From Plectonema radiosum NIES-515 (GTDB lineage: Bacteria > Cyanobacteriota > Cyanobacteriia > Cyanobacteriales > Nostocaceae): a stretch of 64,000 bases of DNA. Where the stretch lies: NCBI RefSeq assembly GCF_025753815.1, contig NZ_JAOWRF010000386.1, positions 18,795 to 82,794 on the forward strand, read 5' to 3'. The notes beneath the pieces were generated by a model. That model was not told the origin of the DNA. It worked only from the letters and a program-made list of their open reading frames with translations, and ran no database searches. Both the position numbers and the translations under genes were made by a program. This document shows, in pieces, positions 42,519 through 52,892 of this stretch. The stretch's first letter is position 1; every line of letters starts with the position of its first letter.

Positions 42519-43220
42519 CTATAAGACTGAGCTATGCTCATCTCTATTCAAAAATCTTTGGTTGACTATTTCCCGAAAAGTGTTTAAGTCATGTTGCCAA
42601 TTATCTAACAGTTGATACAAATGTTGTTGCTGTTCTAGGGATGTGTCTTCGTTAATTTCATAGGGGAAATTACCAGAAAATAACACACCAGACTGAGGTG
42701 TGTTGTTGGGTTGTCGCAATTGAACATCATCGATTTTTAAGTTAAATTCACCCCGTTCGAGTGTATAAGCTAAATTGAGTGTAGCCTTGACTGGTTTATT
42801 GCTCAACTCATGCCAATTTCTAGGAGACAATAACTTAGTAACAATGTAATGATTAATTTCTGTTTCTCCGTCATTGTCAAAAGTAAAAAAACAACTAGGG
42901 TTAATTTCTATGCTCTGGTAATTAATATTAGGTAGGGCTGCAATATACTTATGGACTAGTGTTAGTATTTGCAAATTATTTGGTGCTTTGGGTTCTATAG
43001 TTTGTGAGAAGATTACTTTATTTAAGTTAACTGAAATAATTATGTCGTTGGTAAATTCAACTTCAGTCATCTGAGAATTTATGACAGGAGTTTTTACTAG
43101 CTTCCAATCTGATGGAATAACGCCACTAGATTGAAGAAAATCCAGGGATGGAATAGTAAGATTATGATTATTAGCGATGAGAACGGTAGCAATTTCTTCA
43201 AATTCTAGTTTCGGTATCAT
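42519..43220 (-). CDS. Hypothetical protein, possible TIGR04255-like
   Basis: 233 aa, no catalytic motif seen. Regular beta-strand/loop pattern (VEFTNDIIISVNLNKVIFSQ, NYQSIEINPSCFFTF, VKATLNLAYTLERGEFNLKI) and a helical C-terminus (QHLYQLLDNWQHDLNTFREI), loosely like the sporadic TIGR04255 family. Between a candidate immunity gene and the glycosylase gene on the same strand; it may be part of the same accessory unit. Confidence 0.45.
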   Translation of the reverse strand: MIPKLEFEEIATVLIANNHNLTIPSLDFLQSSGVIPSDWKLVKTPVINSQMTEVEFTNDIIISVNLNKVIFSQTIEPKAPNNLQILTLVHKYIAALPNINYQSIEINPSCFFTFDNDGETEINHYIVTKLLSPRNWHELSNKPVKATLNLAYTLERGEFNLKIDDVQLRQPNNTPQSGVLFSGNFPYEINEDTSLEQQQHLYQLLDNWQHDLNTFREIVNQRFLNRDEHSSVL

Positions 43221-43296
43221 AAATGAATGCTAAGTATGTAAAATAATAAAAGCTTAACTCGCTACTATAATTTTTGAAAATATTTTAATTTTCAGT

Positions 43297-43929
43297 TTAG
43301 TTCACATCAATTAAACTTCTCCCACTATTTGAAGTGCGTAATGATTCTAGGGAATTATATTTCAGATGATCAACCTCTTTTAATAGTTGTAAATCCTCAT
43401 TTTCTTTTGATATTTCTCGTTTAGCTAATAAATGATTGCTAATAGCCTCTAGTCTCTCTTTTTTATCTCTATACTGGTTTGCATTGAAAGACTTATCTCT
43501 TGCACGAATAAATAGCTCAATAGTGTTAAATCTAGCACCTTTAACAACTTGAACAATAAATTTCATCGAAGTCGGATTTAGATAAGCGTGCAAAATAGCA
43601 TGGATTGCAAAAAGAGCCTCTTGAGCTTCAAGAAGATAGTAAGAATCAAAAAAATCATCTGAGTCTGGGCAGACATTTTCACGAACACAGTCTTCAGCTA
43701 ATTGAAGAATTTGGATTTCATCTGCTGATTTTCTTTGTAAGGCTTGCCAAATAGCATCTAGTGCCTTTCTAGGTACAGATGGATCACCCCAATTCTCCAT
43801 TTGCGAAAAAGCATTGTAATTAGGAAGCATCCTTTCACATATAGAAGCTGCGAAAGCTACTCTGTGAAAGGGAGGAAGTTGCTTAAGCTCCTGTTCTAGA
43901 GAATCTATATCAAAAAAATACAAGTTCAT
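43297..43929 (-). CDS. DUF416 (YjaG-like) protein, candidate immunity to the deaminase tip
   Basis: 210 aa with the DUF416 signature: LEQELKQLPPFHRVAFAASI then CERMLPNYNAFSQMENWGDP and ALDAIWQAL. It starts 20 nt after the stop of the deaminase-tipped Rhs gene, the classical immunity position. Whether DUF416 members act as immunity proteins in general I cannot confirm; here context favours it. Confidence 0.75.
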   Translation of the reverse strand: MNLYFFDIDSLEQELKQLPPFHRVAFAASICERMLPNYNAFSQMENWGDPSVPRKALDAIWQALQRKSADEIQILQLAEDCVRENVCPDSDDFFDSYYLLEAQEALFAIHAILHAYLNPTSMKFIVQVVKGARFNTIELFIRARDKSFNANQYRDKKERLEAISNHLLAKREISKENEDLQLLKEVDHLKYNSLESLRTSNSGRSLIDVN

Positions 43930-43949
43930 TTATCCTTTCACTTCCTTTA

Positions 43950-46900
43950 CTATTTACTTGGTTTATCTGGTTTCAATTTACTACCCCTTCTAATATTATT
44001 CGCTTGCATATCTACCCAACAAGAGGAACAAATACCATTAGGATGACTTACTCCAATTGCTTCAAAAGCTTCTCCAGTAGCATTTTGCCGTCTGATTAAA
44101 CGTCTTTCGGCGTGGTTATCTGGGCTTGCATAGCTATTTCTAGATTCTTCATATACAATATACCCATCTTCTGTAAGCAAAGTTTCTTGGTAGTCTGTAA
44201 ATTCTCCAAAAGAGTTAGCTACAACTTTTGCTCCCGAACCTTGGAGTCGCCCTACAGCAATTGTTCTCTGTTTTTGAGCTATGGGATCATAAATTTTTTG
44301 AGCGATATTTTTAGCCTCTTGATCCAATATGCGATCTTCTGGATCGATTCCTGGATCGAGATTTATGGAATAAATGTAGTTTTCCAGAAATTCACTGAGA
44401 CTCAAAGGATAAGTTGGAAAAGTCTCAGTATTACTGACTTGAGGTTGAGGACCATCACCAAAGCCCCCAGAGCCTCCAAGCCTGCCTAAAATCCCATATA
44501 CTAACGTTTTTTCAGGTTTACGAGCAGTATTATCAGAAACATCAGGTCTCGGACCGTCATTAAAGCCCTTAAGGGGTTCTGGAATATAAGAGCCAAGCTG
44601 GATACCCAATTCGAGCGCACGAACTGCTATCCCGACTTTAATGATCGCATCTACAATTGGTATGCCCCAACTTGCGTCGGAAGACATTCCTAATATGGCA
44701 CTGAGACCGGACGGGTCGATTAAATTGACTGGATTGCCGTTTCCATAAAGATACTTATGCAGTGTTAATGGTTCAGATAGACGACCTTCATAAATATCTC
44801 GTCTCGTAAACCTACCAGTGTTAGCATCGTAATAACGCTGCCTTAAGTAGTATTGGTCTAAATCCTTATCGTACTGCTCCCCAGTAAACAGGTAGTTATT
44901 GTCTGTACTGCCACTGCTACCAATTAACTTGCCAAATGCATCATAAGTATAGGTATCAGTAACTCTTCCTTGTCCATCAGTCAAAACCCGCGTACTACCT
45001 AACCCATCTACTAGAAAGACGGACAACAGTCCTTCTTTAGTTTGGGAAATTAAATCATGCCCTACGAGGTATTCCGTTTTTAAATTACCGCGCTCGTCGT
45101 ATTCTGCTAGAACCTGGGCATGAGGTAAATTGGTATCGACGAGATAGTTTGTAGTAATGCCATCAACTTTCGAGCTAACTCGAACACCGTTAGCGTCGTA
45201 GACATAATTAACTTGCTTGCCATCAAGAGAATTGTTAACACTTATTAAACGGTTTTCAAAGTCCCAGATGTTAATTATTTCGTTATTGCCATTTTTAGCA
45301 CGAGAAATCGTATTACCGTTATTGTCATAGGTGTAATTGTAGGTATAGACAGTCTCACCGTTTTTAAGCTGTGTTTCGTTCAGCAGCCAGTCGTTATTGT
45401 TGTAATAGTATGTTGTTAGCCCTTCATTTGAGTCATTACGAGTTAGGCGGTTGCCAACATTATCGTATGTATAGCTAATGGTACGACCATTGTTTGTAGA
45501 GTCAGAGGGGTCAGTTATTTTTTCGCTCTTGAGACGATACAATTCATCGTATTCATACTTAACTTTTCGTCCATTGTGTTCTTCGACTTCGAGACGATAA
45601 CCTACGGGATTGAGAGTGTAATCGTAGCTGGAAATAACAGTTTCTTCCCAAGATACGGGGTTAGTTAAAGCATTTTTCAGAGAGATTAAGCGATTCAACT
45701 GGTCGTATTGACGAGTTTCGACAATATTATTAGATAGTTTGGTATGCCAAAGATTGCCAACCGCATCATAAAAGTAAGTCGTCGTATCTGTATTTTGAGT
45801 TACGGTTTTGAGACGATTTAATTCATCATAGGTATGGCTTGTTGTCCTAGCTTTGGTTTTAACTGCAATACGATTTCCAGTAGCATCATATTCATACTCA
45901 ATCGTTGCCCCAGTGTTCAAATGCACTCCCGAAGGGTCTGTACGAGAAATTAAGCGATCGCGCTTGTCGTATTTGTAAGTTGTGACTCCTCGACTATCTG
46001 TAACCGTTTCGACTTGCCCAGTTTTGGTGTACGTGTAACTGACTGATGTACCATCAATAAATTCTTTGGCAATAAGGCGATTATTGCTATCGTATCTGTA
46101 AGCGATCGTATTTTGGTTGAAGTCTTTTTTGCTAACAACATTTCCGACAGCATCGTAGGTCGTTTGCGAACGTTGCAATAAAGGTAATACCGTGGCTACG
46201 CGGCGATTACGTTCGTCATATTCGTAAGTTGTAATATGACCATTAGCATCTTTTGTACTGACTAAATTGCCAGTTAAATCATAGCCATATTCTGTTCTTT
46301 GTTGTCTTGCATCTACTACATCGGTTAATCGTCCTCGTGAATCATACTCATACTGTGTCGTTTGATTATTCTGGTCAGTTTTGGCAATAACTTGACTATT
46401 ATCGTCGTAAACGGTGGTCGTATAGGTGAGGTCAGCAAATTGAGTTTTTACAAGTCGTTCTCGCTCATCATACACATAGGTTGTTGTGTGATTGAGGGCA
46501 TCCGTTTTTGTTAATTGATTTCCTGCGAAATCATAGGTATAAGTAGTCTCGTTACGAAGAGCATCGCGAATGACAGTTTGACGACCTGCTTTATCGTATT
46601 CGTATTCGGTGCGATTCCCCCGCTCATCAATAAAGGCTATTTTACGCCCGATTTCGTCGTATTCATTACGAGTTTTGGGATTATCTCCATCGCTACCAAG
46701 CGTATCGTCTGGATAAATAGTCTCTATCAGCCTGCCAACACTATTGTATTTGTATTGGGTCGTTCGTCCGGCGCGATCAGTACGACCTATTACACGACCT
46801 AAAGCATCAAAAGTTGTAGTTGCAGAAGTACCATCACTGTACTTTGTCTCGTTTAAACGACCCAATTGGTCGTAGACGAAACTAGTGGTGCGTCCTAAAG

Positions 46901-49900
46901 CATCAGTTTTGCTAATTAGCCTTCTTGAAGAGTCGTATTCGCTACGAGTTCTGGGATTATCAGATAGGTCTTGTGGAGTCCGGTCGGGATAAATAGTTTC
47001 TATCAATTGACCGAGAGAATTGTAACGGTACTCTGTACGATTACCACGTTCGTCAATTTCTGCTTTAACCAGACCATCTTGATAATATTCAGTACTAGTT
47101 TTGGGGAGATTTATTAAGTAAGCTGGTGTCTCTTTAGGATATACAATTTTAGTCCAATCTATTGAATCAAATGTTTGACCAGGTGCAACAGCAGCAATTA
47201 ATTGTGCAAGAGTATTTTCTGTTGACGATGGATAAATAATTCCAGTTACCCTCCCTAATGCATCGTATTCATAATGGGTAACTTTTCCATTTTGGTCAAT
47301 GGTTGCTCGACTCCGACCCCCTTCATCATAAATAGTAATTGTTCGAGCATTATCAAGAGGGTTGTTTGGCGTATTGTCAGGGTATATTATTTCAACTAGC
47401 TGACCTTTTTCGTCGTAACGATATTCGGTTTTATTCTGTCGAGCGTTGATAATGGCTGTCTGGTTGCCATTGTCATCGTATTCGTATTTTGTAATATTAT
47501 TTTCTGGGTCTTTAACCGATGTAACCCGGCCTTCTCGGTCGTAAGTAAAATTGGTTATTATCTGCTGTATTCCTCTAAATGTCGTGACATTTTGAGTTTC
47601 GCTCAAACGCTTGCCATTAGCATCATAAGTGTAGATAATTTCATTACCATTAGCGTCTATTGCACTAGCGATATTACCAATCGCATCATATCTAAACCCT
47701 GTTTTATTGCCATTGACATCGACTATTTCAGTTACATTCCCCTTCAAATCATAATTATACTTAGTAACATTTCCAGATGCGTCGGTCATTGACCGTAATT
47801 TGCCTTTGGGAGAATAAGTGTAAGTGCTAGTATTCCCCAAAGGATCTACCTCATTTAAAAGCCGACTGTACTGACTATACGTATAATAAGTGACGTTACC
47901 TAGAGGGTCTTCCTCCGTCAGCATATTACCAAAGTTGTCGTAGCTATATTTCTTGGTAAAACCAGCGGCTCCGGAGCGGTCTGAAATAACTGTTTTTTCT
48001 AGGATATAGTTGTCATCGTTAAACTTGCGTTTAGTAATTTGTCCTTCAGCATCGATTTCAGTGACAACATTACCGCGAGCATCGTAAACATAGGTAGTAA
48101 CATAACCTAACTGGTCGGTAACTTTTTGTTCCAAAGCGTCAGGGTCATAGGTCATCTCTACGGGTTTACCGTTGACATCAACGATTTTCTTCAATCGACC
48201 ATCTTCACCATACTCATTCCTTACCCCAGTTCTGCCTAGTGGGTCAATGATTTTGTCAAGGTAATGAGAACGCTCTTGGTTATACTCCATCTTCGTTACA
48301 TTATTCTCACGATCGGTAACGCTAATTAAATTACCTTTGTCGTCGTAACCGTACTTTATGAAATAACCCATAGGGTCAGAAACCGCAGTAATTCGGTTTT
48401 GAGTATCCCTTGCAAACGTAATTTTCTGACCCGTCGAACTCGAAATTTCTGCATCAGTATAGGTAAGCTTATTGCCGAAAGTATCTGTAACGGTTAACAA
48501 ATCACCAGTTGCAGCATCAATTTCATAAACAGTTCCTTCCTTAGTGGTTAATACGTAGATACCACCAAAATTAACGTCTGCTGGATTATATGGTAAACCA
48601 GCATTCAAACCTACATACTCACTACTATCAGCCCGACGAAGAATCCTTGCATCTTTTACAGTCAGTGTACTAGTTACACCTTTATCACCTACAAACGAGG
48701 GATTATAAACGAGAGAATCGTTAAAACCTGCGAAACCAGCAGCAATCTTAAATATCCTGTCTGGAGTAGGCTTAAAGGTAAATGCTTCCCGCTTCCCACC
48801 AGGCAGGGTAATATAAACCTTCGTTCCATCCTTAAATGCACGTTGGTATCCCAAAATTTCATCTTCTTCACTGGGTTTACCAACGCTGGTACGCAAGTCG
48901 GTATCCCTAAACTCCATCCTCCAACCATAACCAAAGTCATCGGTAGTCCCACTCGTCAACGTATCGTAAGTACGAGTTAGCGTTATTGGTATACCTGTTA
49001 CAGGTACAGTTAGGTCGGTAAACGATAACCGGAAGTTACCTAATTTCAAATCACCCGCAACATCAACAGTTTGCTCAGTGTATGAAATGTGACCACCAAC
49101 ATCTTCAACTTCTAGACGCAGGACATAAGAATCGTTTTGCAACAACGATGGGTCAAATTTACCCAATACACCGTTAATATTCTTAATATTTTGATTCGAC
49201 TTATCAACCGAGAATATTAGCCTCGATTCGCCACCATCAATAGGTGTAGCGATTAATTTATAGGATTTAATCCCCGTGTCATCAGCAATAGTACCTCGAA
49301 TATCAGTCGGTGCTTTAATAAATCCATCACCAATTGCTGACAAGTCAAGGCTAACAGTTGGCGGATTCACATCGCTTGGGTCAATTACGACCACATCGAA
49401 TGTTGCTTGCCCAATATTACCCGCAGTGTCGGTAGCTTTGGCAATAGCCCTCACTGTTCCGGCAGTAGTTGCCTTAACCGTACTTATTCCGTTTGCATCC
49501 AAGACTACGTTCGTACCATTTACCAACAATTGCAACCCTGCCACCTTAATATTGTCAGTAGCCCGTGCCTGGAAGGTAATAGTTTCACCCAAATTGACTG
49601 TATCGTTGAGAGCAATCAAGCTAACTTTGGGGGCAATTGTGTCTGCTGCAACCACCAAATTATATGCCTGAGAGTTACTACCACTATTGCCATCGGCAAC
49701 ATTAATTACAACATTATGACTACCCACATTACTGATGGCAGGATTCCAACGCAACCTACCCAAGCTATCAATCGTTATGCCCTTATCGCGGGATGATTGG
49801 TCGAGGGTGTAGGTTATGCGATCGCCATCAGCATCAGTTGCTTTAACATCATAACTATACGCAGCCCCAGGAGTCGCATTCGTCACAGCAGTCGAATTAA

Positions 49901-51512
49901 TTACCGGAGCATTATTGCTGCGTGCGGTGAGGGTAAATCTTTGTGCGGCACCCAATCCAAAACTATCAACAGCACCAACTACGATTTGATATTGTCCAGC
50001 AGCAGGACTTGCCCAAGTTAATAAACCAGTGGTGGGGTTAATTTGAACATCGACACCCGATGGTTTGGATAATATTTGATAAGTTAAAGTATCACCAGTA
50101 TCTGGGTCAGTTGCAACAACTTGATACTGATAAGGACTACCAACCGATGCAACAAACTTGGGTGTCGAAGTGATACTGGGGGCATTATTTATCGCAGTCG
50201 TACCCACCTCAATAGTAAAGCTTTGTGTCGAAGTGGCACCCTGACTATCGCGTGCTATCACCTCAACTGTTTGCGAACCAATTTGACTCGAAGTTGGTTT
50301 CCACTCAACTTTACCCTCATCCGAAATAGTCATTCCCACTGGACGACGACCTAAACTATAGGTAACTCCATCGTTTTCGATGTCAGTGGCAACAACGTTA
50401 TAAGTATAAACTTGATTTTGAGCAGCACTTGTTACAGGATTAGAAACAATCGCAGGTGGTGTATTAATTCCACGTACTGTGAGAGTGAATTCTTGACCAG
50501 TATAAGCACCGTAAGCATCGGTTAATTTGACTGCTACTGTATGTTCACCAATTTGTGTCGCTGACGGTTGCCATCTCAATGCCCCAGTTGTTGCATCAAT
50601 TACCATAGCTTCAGGTGCGCTATCAATACTCCACAGCAACAAGTCATTATCAGGGTCAGTACCTATTAAGTTATACTCGTATGTTCGTTCTAAATTGGTA
50701 ATTAAGTTGGGAGTTGATGTGATAGTTGGTGCGTAATTTGGAGCAAAATTGGTGACGTTGAGTGTAAAGTCTTGGGTGGTGGTTAAAGTACCATCAGAGA
50801 CATCTACACTGAGTGTGTAATTACCAAATTGTGCTGCGGTGGGTGTCCAAGATATAAAACCATCTTGGGTAATTTCCATACCAGTTGGTTTGCTAGCCAA
50901 ACTGTATGTAAGTGCATCACCATCAACATCGTTTGCTTCGACTTTGTAGAAGTAGGTGTTACCAAGTCTAACAACAGTACGGGGAGTAGAGGTAATGTCA
51001 GGTGCGGTGTTTGGTAAGTTGATGCCAACTACTACACTTACTCGTTGTAACGCTTCTCCACCCTTACCATCAGTTACTTTGATGGTAAATTCTTGTAGCT
51101 CTTGTTGGGTGCTATTGGGAGTCCAGGTAACTAAACCAGTGTTAGTAACGGATAGACCATCAAGTGCCCTATCCCCTTTAGAATAAACTAGGACATCGCC
51201 ATCAGTATTTAGCGCAGTTGCTTGGTAACGGAAAGTTTTATCTACCTGCGCTTTATTATTTTTAGACACCGATGTGAATACGGGTGCAATATTATCAGGA
51301 AGTAGTTCGACATTGATATATTGCAGTGCTTGTCCACCTTTGCCGTCACGTACCCGCAACCCAACATTTAATTCAACGGTGTTACGTGCAAACTCTCCCC
51401 GACCAAGTGCAGTGAGACGTTCTCTTTCTGCTTTTAGTTCTGCATAATACTGTTCGATAATTTGCTTACTGGGAGACCAAACGACTGTACCTGTGGTTTT
51501 ATCTACAGTCAT
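43950..51512 (-). CDS. Giant YD-repeat polymorphic toxin, 5'-truncated, with cytidine-deaminase-like tip
   Basis: 2520 aa from the first ATG; the frame is open to about 51803 and homology to the right-edge gene starts inside its carrier domain (ADLTGTYTVRTV), so the N-terminal PPC and VWA parts are missing. Order: Ig/cadherin-like repeats (~40-640), Rhs entry segment LKLGNFRLSFTDLTVPVTGI (~820), YD repeats (~1000-2180), RHS core DGLGSTRVLTD ... YYDANTGRFTRRDI (~2215-2270), tip ~250 aa. The tip has DNHAERRLIRRQNATGEAFE then HPNGICSSCWVDM, the HAE and C-x2-C zinc site of deaminase toxins. Either a silent copy or exported by an unknown route. Confidence 0.82.
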   Translation of the reverse strand: MTVDKTTGTVVWSPSKQIIEQYYAELKAERERLTALGRGEFARNTVELNVGLRVRDGKGGQALQYINVELLPDNIAPVFTSVSKNNKAQVDKTFRYQATALNTDGDVLVYSKGDRALDGLSVTNTGLVTWTPNSTQQELQEFTIKVTDGKGGEALQRVSVVVGINLPNTAPDITSTPRTVVRLGNTYFYKVEANDVDGDALTYSLASKPTGMEITQDGFISWTPTAAQFGNYTLSVDVSDGTLTTTQDFTLNVTNFAPNYAPTITSTPNLITNLERTYEYNLIGTDPDNDLLLWSIDSAPEAMVIDATTGALRWQPSATQIGEHTVAVKLTDAYGAYTGQEFTLTVRGINTPPAIVSNPVTSAAQNQVYTYNVVATDIENDGVTYSLGRRPVGMTISDEGKVEWKPTSSQIGSQTVEVIARDSQGATSTQSFTIEVGTTAINNAPSITSTPKFVASVGSPYQYQVVATDPDTGDTLTYQILSKPSGVDVQINPTTGLLTWASPAAGQYQIVVGAVDSFGLGAAQRFTLTARSNNAPVINSTAVTNATPGAAYSYDVKATDADGDRITYTLDQSSRDKGITIDSLGRLRWNPAISNVGSHNVVINVADGNSGSNSQAYNLVVAADTIAPKVSLIALNDTVNLGETITFQARATDNIKVAGLQLLVNGTNVVLDANGISTVKATTAGTVRAIAKATDTAGNIGQATFDVVVIDPSDVNPPTVSLDLSAIGDGFIKAPTDIRGTIADDTGIKSYKLIATPIDGGESRLIFSVDKSNQNIKNINGVLGKFDPSLLQNDSYVLRLEVEDVGGHISYTEQTVDVAGDLKLGNFRLSFTDLTVPVTGIPITLTRTYDTLTSGTTDDFGYGWRMEFRDTDLRTSVGKPSEEDEILGYQRAFKDGTKVYITLPGGKREAFTFKPTPDRIFKIAAGFAGFNDSLVYNPSFVGDKGVTSTLTVKDARILRRADSSEYVGLNAGLPYNPADVNFGGIYVLTTKEGTVYEIDAATGDLLTVTDTFGNKLTYTDAEISSSTGQKITFARDTQNRITAVSDPMGYFIKYGYDDKGNLISVTDRENNVTKMEYNQERSHYLDKIIDPLGRTGVRNEYGEDGRLKKIVDVNGKPVEMTYDPDALEQKVTDQLGYVTTYVYDARGNVVTEIDAEGQITKRKFNDDNYILEKTVISDRSGAAGFTKKYSYDNFGNMLTEEDPLGNVTYYTYSQYSRLLNEVDPLGNTSTYTYSPKGKLRSMTDASGNVTKYNYDLKGNVTEIVDVNGNKTGFRYDAIGNIASAIDANGNEIIYTYDANGKRLSETQNVTTFRGIQQIITNFTYDREGRVTSVKDPENNITKYEYDDNGNQTAIINARQNKTEYRYDEKGQLVEIIYPDNTPNNPLDNARTITIYDEGGRSRATIDQNGKVTHYEYDALGRVTGIIYPSSTENTLAQLIAAVAPGQTFDSIDWTKIVYPKETPAYLINLPKTSTEYYQDGLVKAEIDERGNRTEYRYNSLGQLIETIYPDRTPQDLSDNPRTRSEYDSSRRLISKTDALGRTTSFVYDQLGRLNETKYSDGTSATTTFDALGRVIGRTDRAGRTTQYKYNSVGRLIETIYPDDTLGSDGDNPKTRNEYDEIGRKIAFIDERGNRTEYEYDKAGRQTVIRDALRNETTYTYDFAGNQLTKTDALNHTTTYVYDERERLVKTQFADLTYTTTVYDDNSQVIAKTDQNNQTTQYEYDSRGRLTDVVDARQQRTEYGYDLTGNLVSTKDANGHITTYEYDERNRRVATVLPLLQRSQTTYDAVGNVVSKKDFNQNTIAYRYDSNNRLIAKEFIDGTSVSYTYTKTGQVETVTDSRGVTTYKYDKRDRLISRTDPSGVHLNTGATIEYEYDATGNRIAVKTKARTTSHTYDELNRLKTVTQNTDTTTYFYDAVGNLWHTKLSNNIVETRQYDQLNRLISLKNALTNPVSWEETVISSYDYTLNPVGYRLEVEEHNGRKVKYEYDELYRLKSEKITDPSDSTNNGRTISYTYDNVGNRLTRNDSNEGLTTYYYNNNDWLLNETQLKNGETVYTYNYTYDNNGNTISRAKNGNNEIINIWDFENRLISVNNSLDGKQVNYVYDANGVRVSSKVDGITTNYLVDTNLPHAQVLAEYDERGNLKTEYLVGHDLISQTKEGLLSVFLVDGLGSTRVLTDGQGRVTDTYTYDAFGKLIGSSGSTDNNYLFTGEQYDKDLDQYYLRQRYYDANTGRFTRRDIYEGRLSEPLTLHKYLYGNGNPVNLIDPSGLSAILGMSSDASWGIPIVDAIIKVGIAVRALELGIQLGSYIPEPLKGFNDGPRPDVSDNTARKPEKTLVYGILGRLGGSGGFGDGPQPQVSNTETFPTYPLSLSEFLENYIYSINLDPGIDPEDRILDQEAKNIAQKIYDPIAQKQRTIAVGRLQGSGAKVVANSFGEFTDYQETLLTEDGYIVYEESRNSYASPDNHAERRLIRRQNATGEAFEAIGVSHPNGICSSCWVDMQANNIRRGSKLKPDKPSK

Positions 51513-51965
51513 ACCGGGTGGTGCCAGTATTAAGTCATAATTTAATGAGTCAGCATTGCCATCAGTTGCGATCGCACGGTAAATTAAGTTTTCTCCAGCT
51601 CTTACCTTGAACTTATCTGGTGTGGTAACAAATACTGGGTCAACATTAATTGGTTCGCTGACTTTACCAATACCAGCTAAGTGACGGAAATCTTCCCCAC
51701 CGACAGTAATTGTATCAACGAAGGCACCACTAATTGGAGTTGTTAAATTATAACCAGCAGGTGCAACCGTTCTTACTGTATAAGTACCAGTGAGATCGGC
51801 TTTTAATTCTCAATTAGATAGCTTAATTATCAACAAAACTAGATATTTTAGTTGCGATACCATCGAAGATGGTTGCCAAGGGCATCACACCCCTAAATAG
51901 GTGAGGCTGCGTTTATCTATAATAGAGTTAATTGTTTAGCAGTTAAAAATAAAAAAATAAATTCA

Positions 51966-52583
51966 ATGACTCATTTTAAAGCTTTGGTAATCTTACCTCA
52001 AAATACTATCAATATTAGAGAAAATGTAGCAGAGCTTCTTAGTCCTTACTACTCAGAACTGGTAGTTGAACCATACAAAGAATATTTAAACCAAAGCGAA
52101 GTTCAAGCGGAAATACAAAATCTATCAACTCTTTCAAAAGAAAATATTGAGGAATTGATAGAAGAATATGAAGTTTATGGTGATAATCTTCTCGAAAGTT
52201 TAGCCAAAATTAAACTAGATTGGTACGAAGAAGAAATAGCCGGTATTGACGAGTATGGTGCTTATCGATTAACAACTCTTAACCCTTGCTCTAAATGGGA
52301 CTGGTATGATTTTATTGAAGTAGAGTCCAGAGAATCCAAATTACCTATTGGTTATCCATGCCGAGTTGCAGATTTACCTAATATTGTCCCATATGCTCTT
52401 ATAACCCCTAATGGTCAGTGGTATGAAGCAGGAGCAAAGCTAGGTTTACAAGCTTTTAAGAGAATTTGCTTGCTTGATAATACGCAAGTTAATGAAGAAG
52501 AAGTTAGCTGGGATTTGGAGGTTCAAAAAATTCTTGCTTCTTACTCAGATTACCTTGCGGTAGCCATACATTGTCATATATAG
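51966..52583 (+). CDS. Hypothetical protein with NPxSKWDWYD motif
   Basis: 205 aa on the opposite strand from the Rhs array. NPCSKWDWYDFIEVE (about residues 109-123) resembles a motif of phage- or plasmid-related hypothetical proteins (NP-x-x-KWDWY-x-x-GGRW). An E-rich helical N-terminal half (SKENIEELIEEYEVYGDNLL) precedes it. It sits between the giant gene and its truncated copy, where an immunity gene is missing; a protective role is conceivable but the strand argues against classical coupling. Confidence 0.6.
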   Translation: MTHFKALVILPQNTINIRENVAELLSPYYSELVVEPYKEYLNQSEVQAEIQNLSTLSKENIEELIEEYEVYGDNLLESLAKIKLDWYEEEIAGIDEYGAYRLTTLNPCSKWDWYDFIEVESRESKLPIGYPCRVADLPNIVPYALITPNGQWYEAGAKLGLQAFKRICLLDNTQVNEEEVSWDLEVQKILASYSDYLAVAIHCHI

Positions 52584-52625
52584 CTACAAAATTCATTGTC
52601 CCCTAAATTCCTTTTTATAATATTT

Positions 52626-52831
52626 TAGGACTTACGTATTGACAGAAAAATTATGCAGAGGGGTATGTTTTCCCACGCTTCAAGCTTGATTTTTCTGTTC
52701 CCCACTAAGCGATGGCGGCAGCCACTCCCGTAGGGAGTATCGCAACCAATAAAAGGTAGTTAATAAAAACCTGAAACGGCGTATTTACGTTGATACACAA
52801 AATCATTCGTTTGTACAGTGCGTAAATCCTA
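52626..52831. mobile_element. 206-bp MITE-like element
   Basis: Ends TAGGACTTACG (52626-52636) and CGTAAATCCTA (52821-52831) are inverted repeats with one mismatch; the TAGGACTTACG end is familiar from cyanobacterial IS/MITE elements. Inside is an ACTCCC-GTA-GGGAGT hairpin (about 52722-52736). No coding capacity. It lies about 60 bp after the stop of the giant toxin gene, exactly where an immunity gene would be expected. Confidence 0.6.
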
Positions 52832-52892
52832 TATTTGTTGCCATTTTCTAAGTTTTATGAGCGCTTATCTTAATGCCATTTGCGAATCAAAC

